Positions 49,260 through 49,400 of a DNA stretch of 49,400 bases are shown here, one piece after another. The notes under the pieces are model-generated. The model did not search any database. It saw only the letters and a list, made by a program, of their open reading frames with translations, and was not told the DNA's origin. How positions within the stretch are numbered: position 1 is the stretch's first letter; the number at the start of each line of letters is the position of its first letter. Both the position numbers and the translations under genes were made by a program. This DNA is from Actinomyces provencensis (GTDB taxonomy: Bacteria; Actinomycetota; Actinomycetes; Actinomycetales; Actinomycetaceae), in NCBI RefSeq assembly GCF_900155435.1, contig NZ_LT700212.1, positions 1,050,511-1,099,910 of the forward strand, in the 5' to 3' direction.

Positions 49260-49400
49260 CGCTGCTCCCCACCGACACCGGGTCCTGCACCCGTGGTGGG
49301 CGCCCCCTCGTCACCGCTCGCACCGCTGCCGGCCGGCCCCGCACCGTGCCCGGCGGACGGGTCGCCCACCGCCGGCTCGGGCGCAGGCCCGGATGCAGGC
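49256..49400 (-). CDS. C-terminal tail of upstream gene, probably ABC transporter ATPase (partial)
   Basis: An open frame enters from the right edge and ends at TGA 49256, overlapping the permease ATG as ATGA. The visible 47 residues are a Gly/Ala/Pro-rich tail ending GAGPGVGGEQR. ATPase motifs lie outside the window. Assignment rests on coupling to an FtsX-like permease and the usual LolD-type ATPase partner. Confidence 0.55.
   Translation of the reverse strand, partial: PASGPAPEPAVGDPSAGHGAGPAGSGASGDEGAPTTGAGPGVGGEQR

Overview
The window is high-GC actinobacterial chromosome, most likely Actinomycetaceae (Actinomyces/Schaalia-like). Support comes from actinobacteria-specific families (SepH, DUF3710, DUF4193, DUF3159, DUF5998, DUF3043), the order polyprenyl synthetase / Rv2175c-like / PASTA kinase / class II DAHP synthase known from mycobacteria, a PPi-type phosphofructokinase, and many genes whose start codon lies 6-7 nt after a -10 box, as expected for leaderless mRNAs. 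I could not run searches, so family names rest on motif and sequence recognition.

Layout. 1-13859 is host core: DUF3159 / OB-fold / DUF3710 (coupled), DUF4193, sepH, an alkaline-phosphatase-fold protein with DUF5998, parC, two tandem GNAT genes, parE, DUF7455 and two tandem YbjN genes. 13860-14278 is a non-coding spacer with two oppositely oriented arrays of four 23-bp repeats around a hairpin.

14279-23885 is a compact mobile element inserted in the last codons of the housekeeping sigma factor gene. It is bounded by perfect 20-bp direct repeats (TCAGTCCAGGTAGTCCCTCA). One copy still encodes the sigA C-terminus. The element carries a tyrosine integrase beside the sigA att site, a long coupled leftward operon (small proteins, RepA-like ATPase with iteron-like repeats inside its 3' end, WhiB-like protein, fibre-like protein, zinc proteins, acidic scaffold), an HK97-type capsid protein, a terminase small subunit, a structured 766-bp non-coding segment, and two rightward genes including an HTH regulator. 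It has no large terminase, portal, protease or tail genes. The best reading is a capsid-encoding phage satellite.

23866-49400 returns to host core: sigA, universal stress protein, polyprenyl synthetase, Rv2175c-like regulator, PASTA Ser/Thr kinase, aroG, PPi-phosphofructokinase, PlsC acyltransferase, DnaQ-like exonuclease/GIY-YIG fusion (with a probable 23-codon leader peptide), Lrp-type sensor domain, receiver-like protein with trpD, FKBP lipoprotein, ErpA, M20 dipeptidase with glycerate kinase, DUF3043, pyrD, a hypothetical gene, TrmH-type RNA methyltransferase, HAD phosphatase, deoD and an FtsX-like ABC exporter whose ATPase gene runs off the right edge.

The chromosome is mostly housekeeping. 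The novelty lies in the sigA-integrated satellite and the 23-bp repeat arrays next to its left end.
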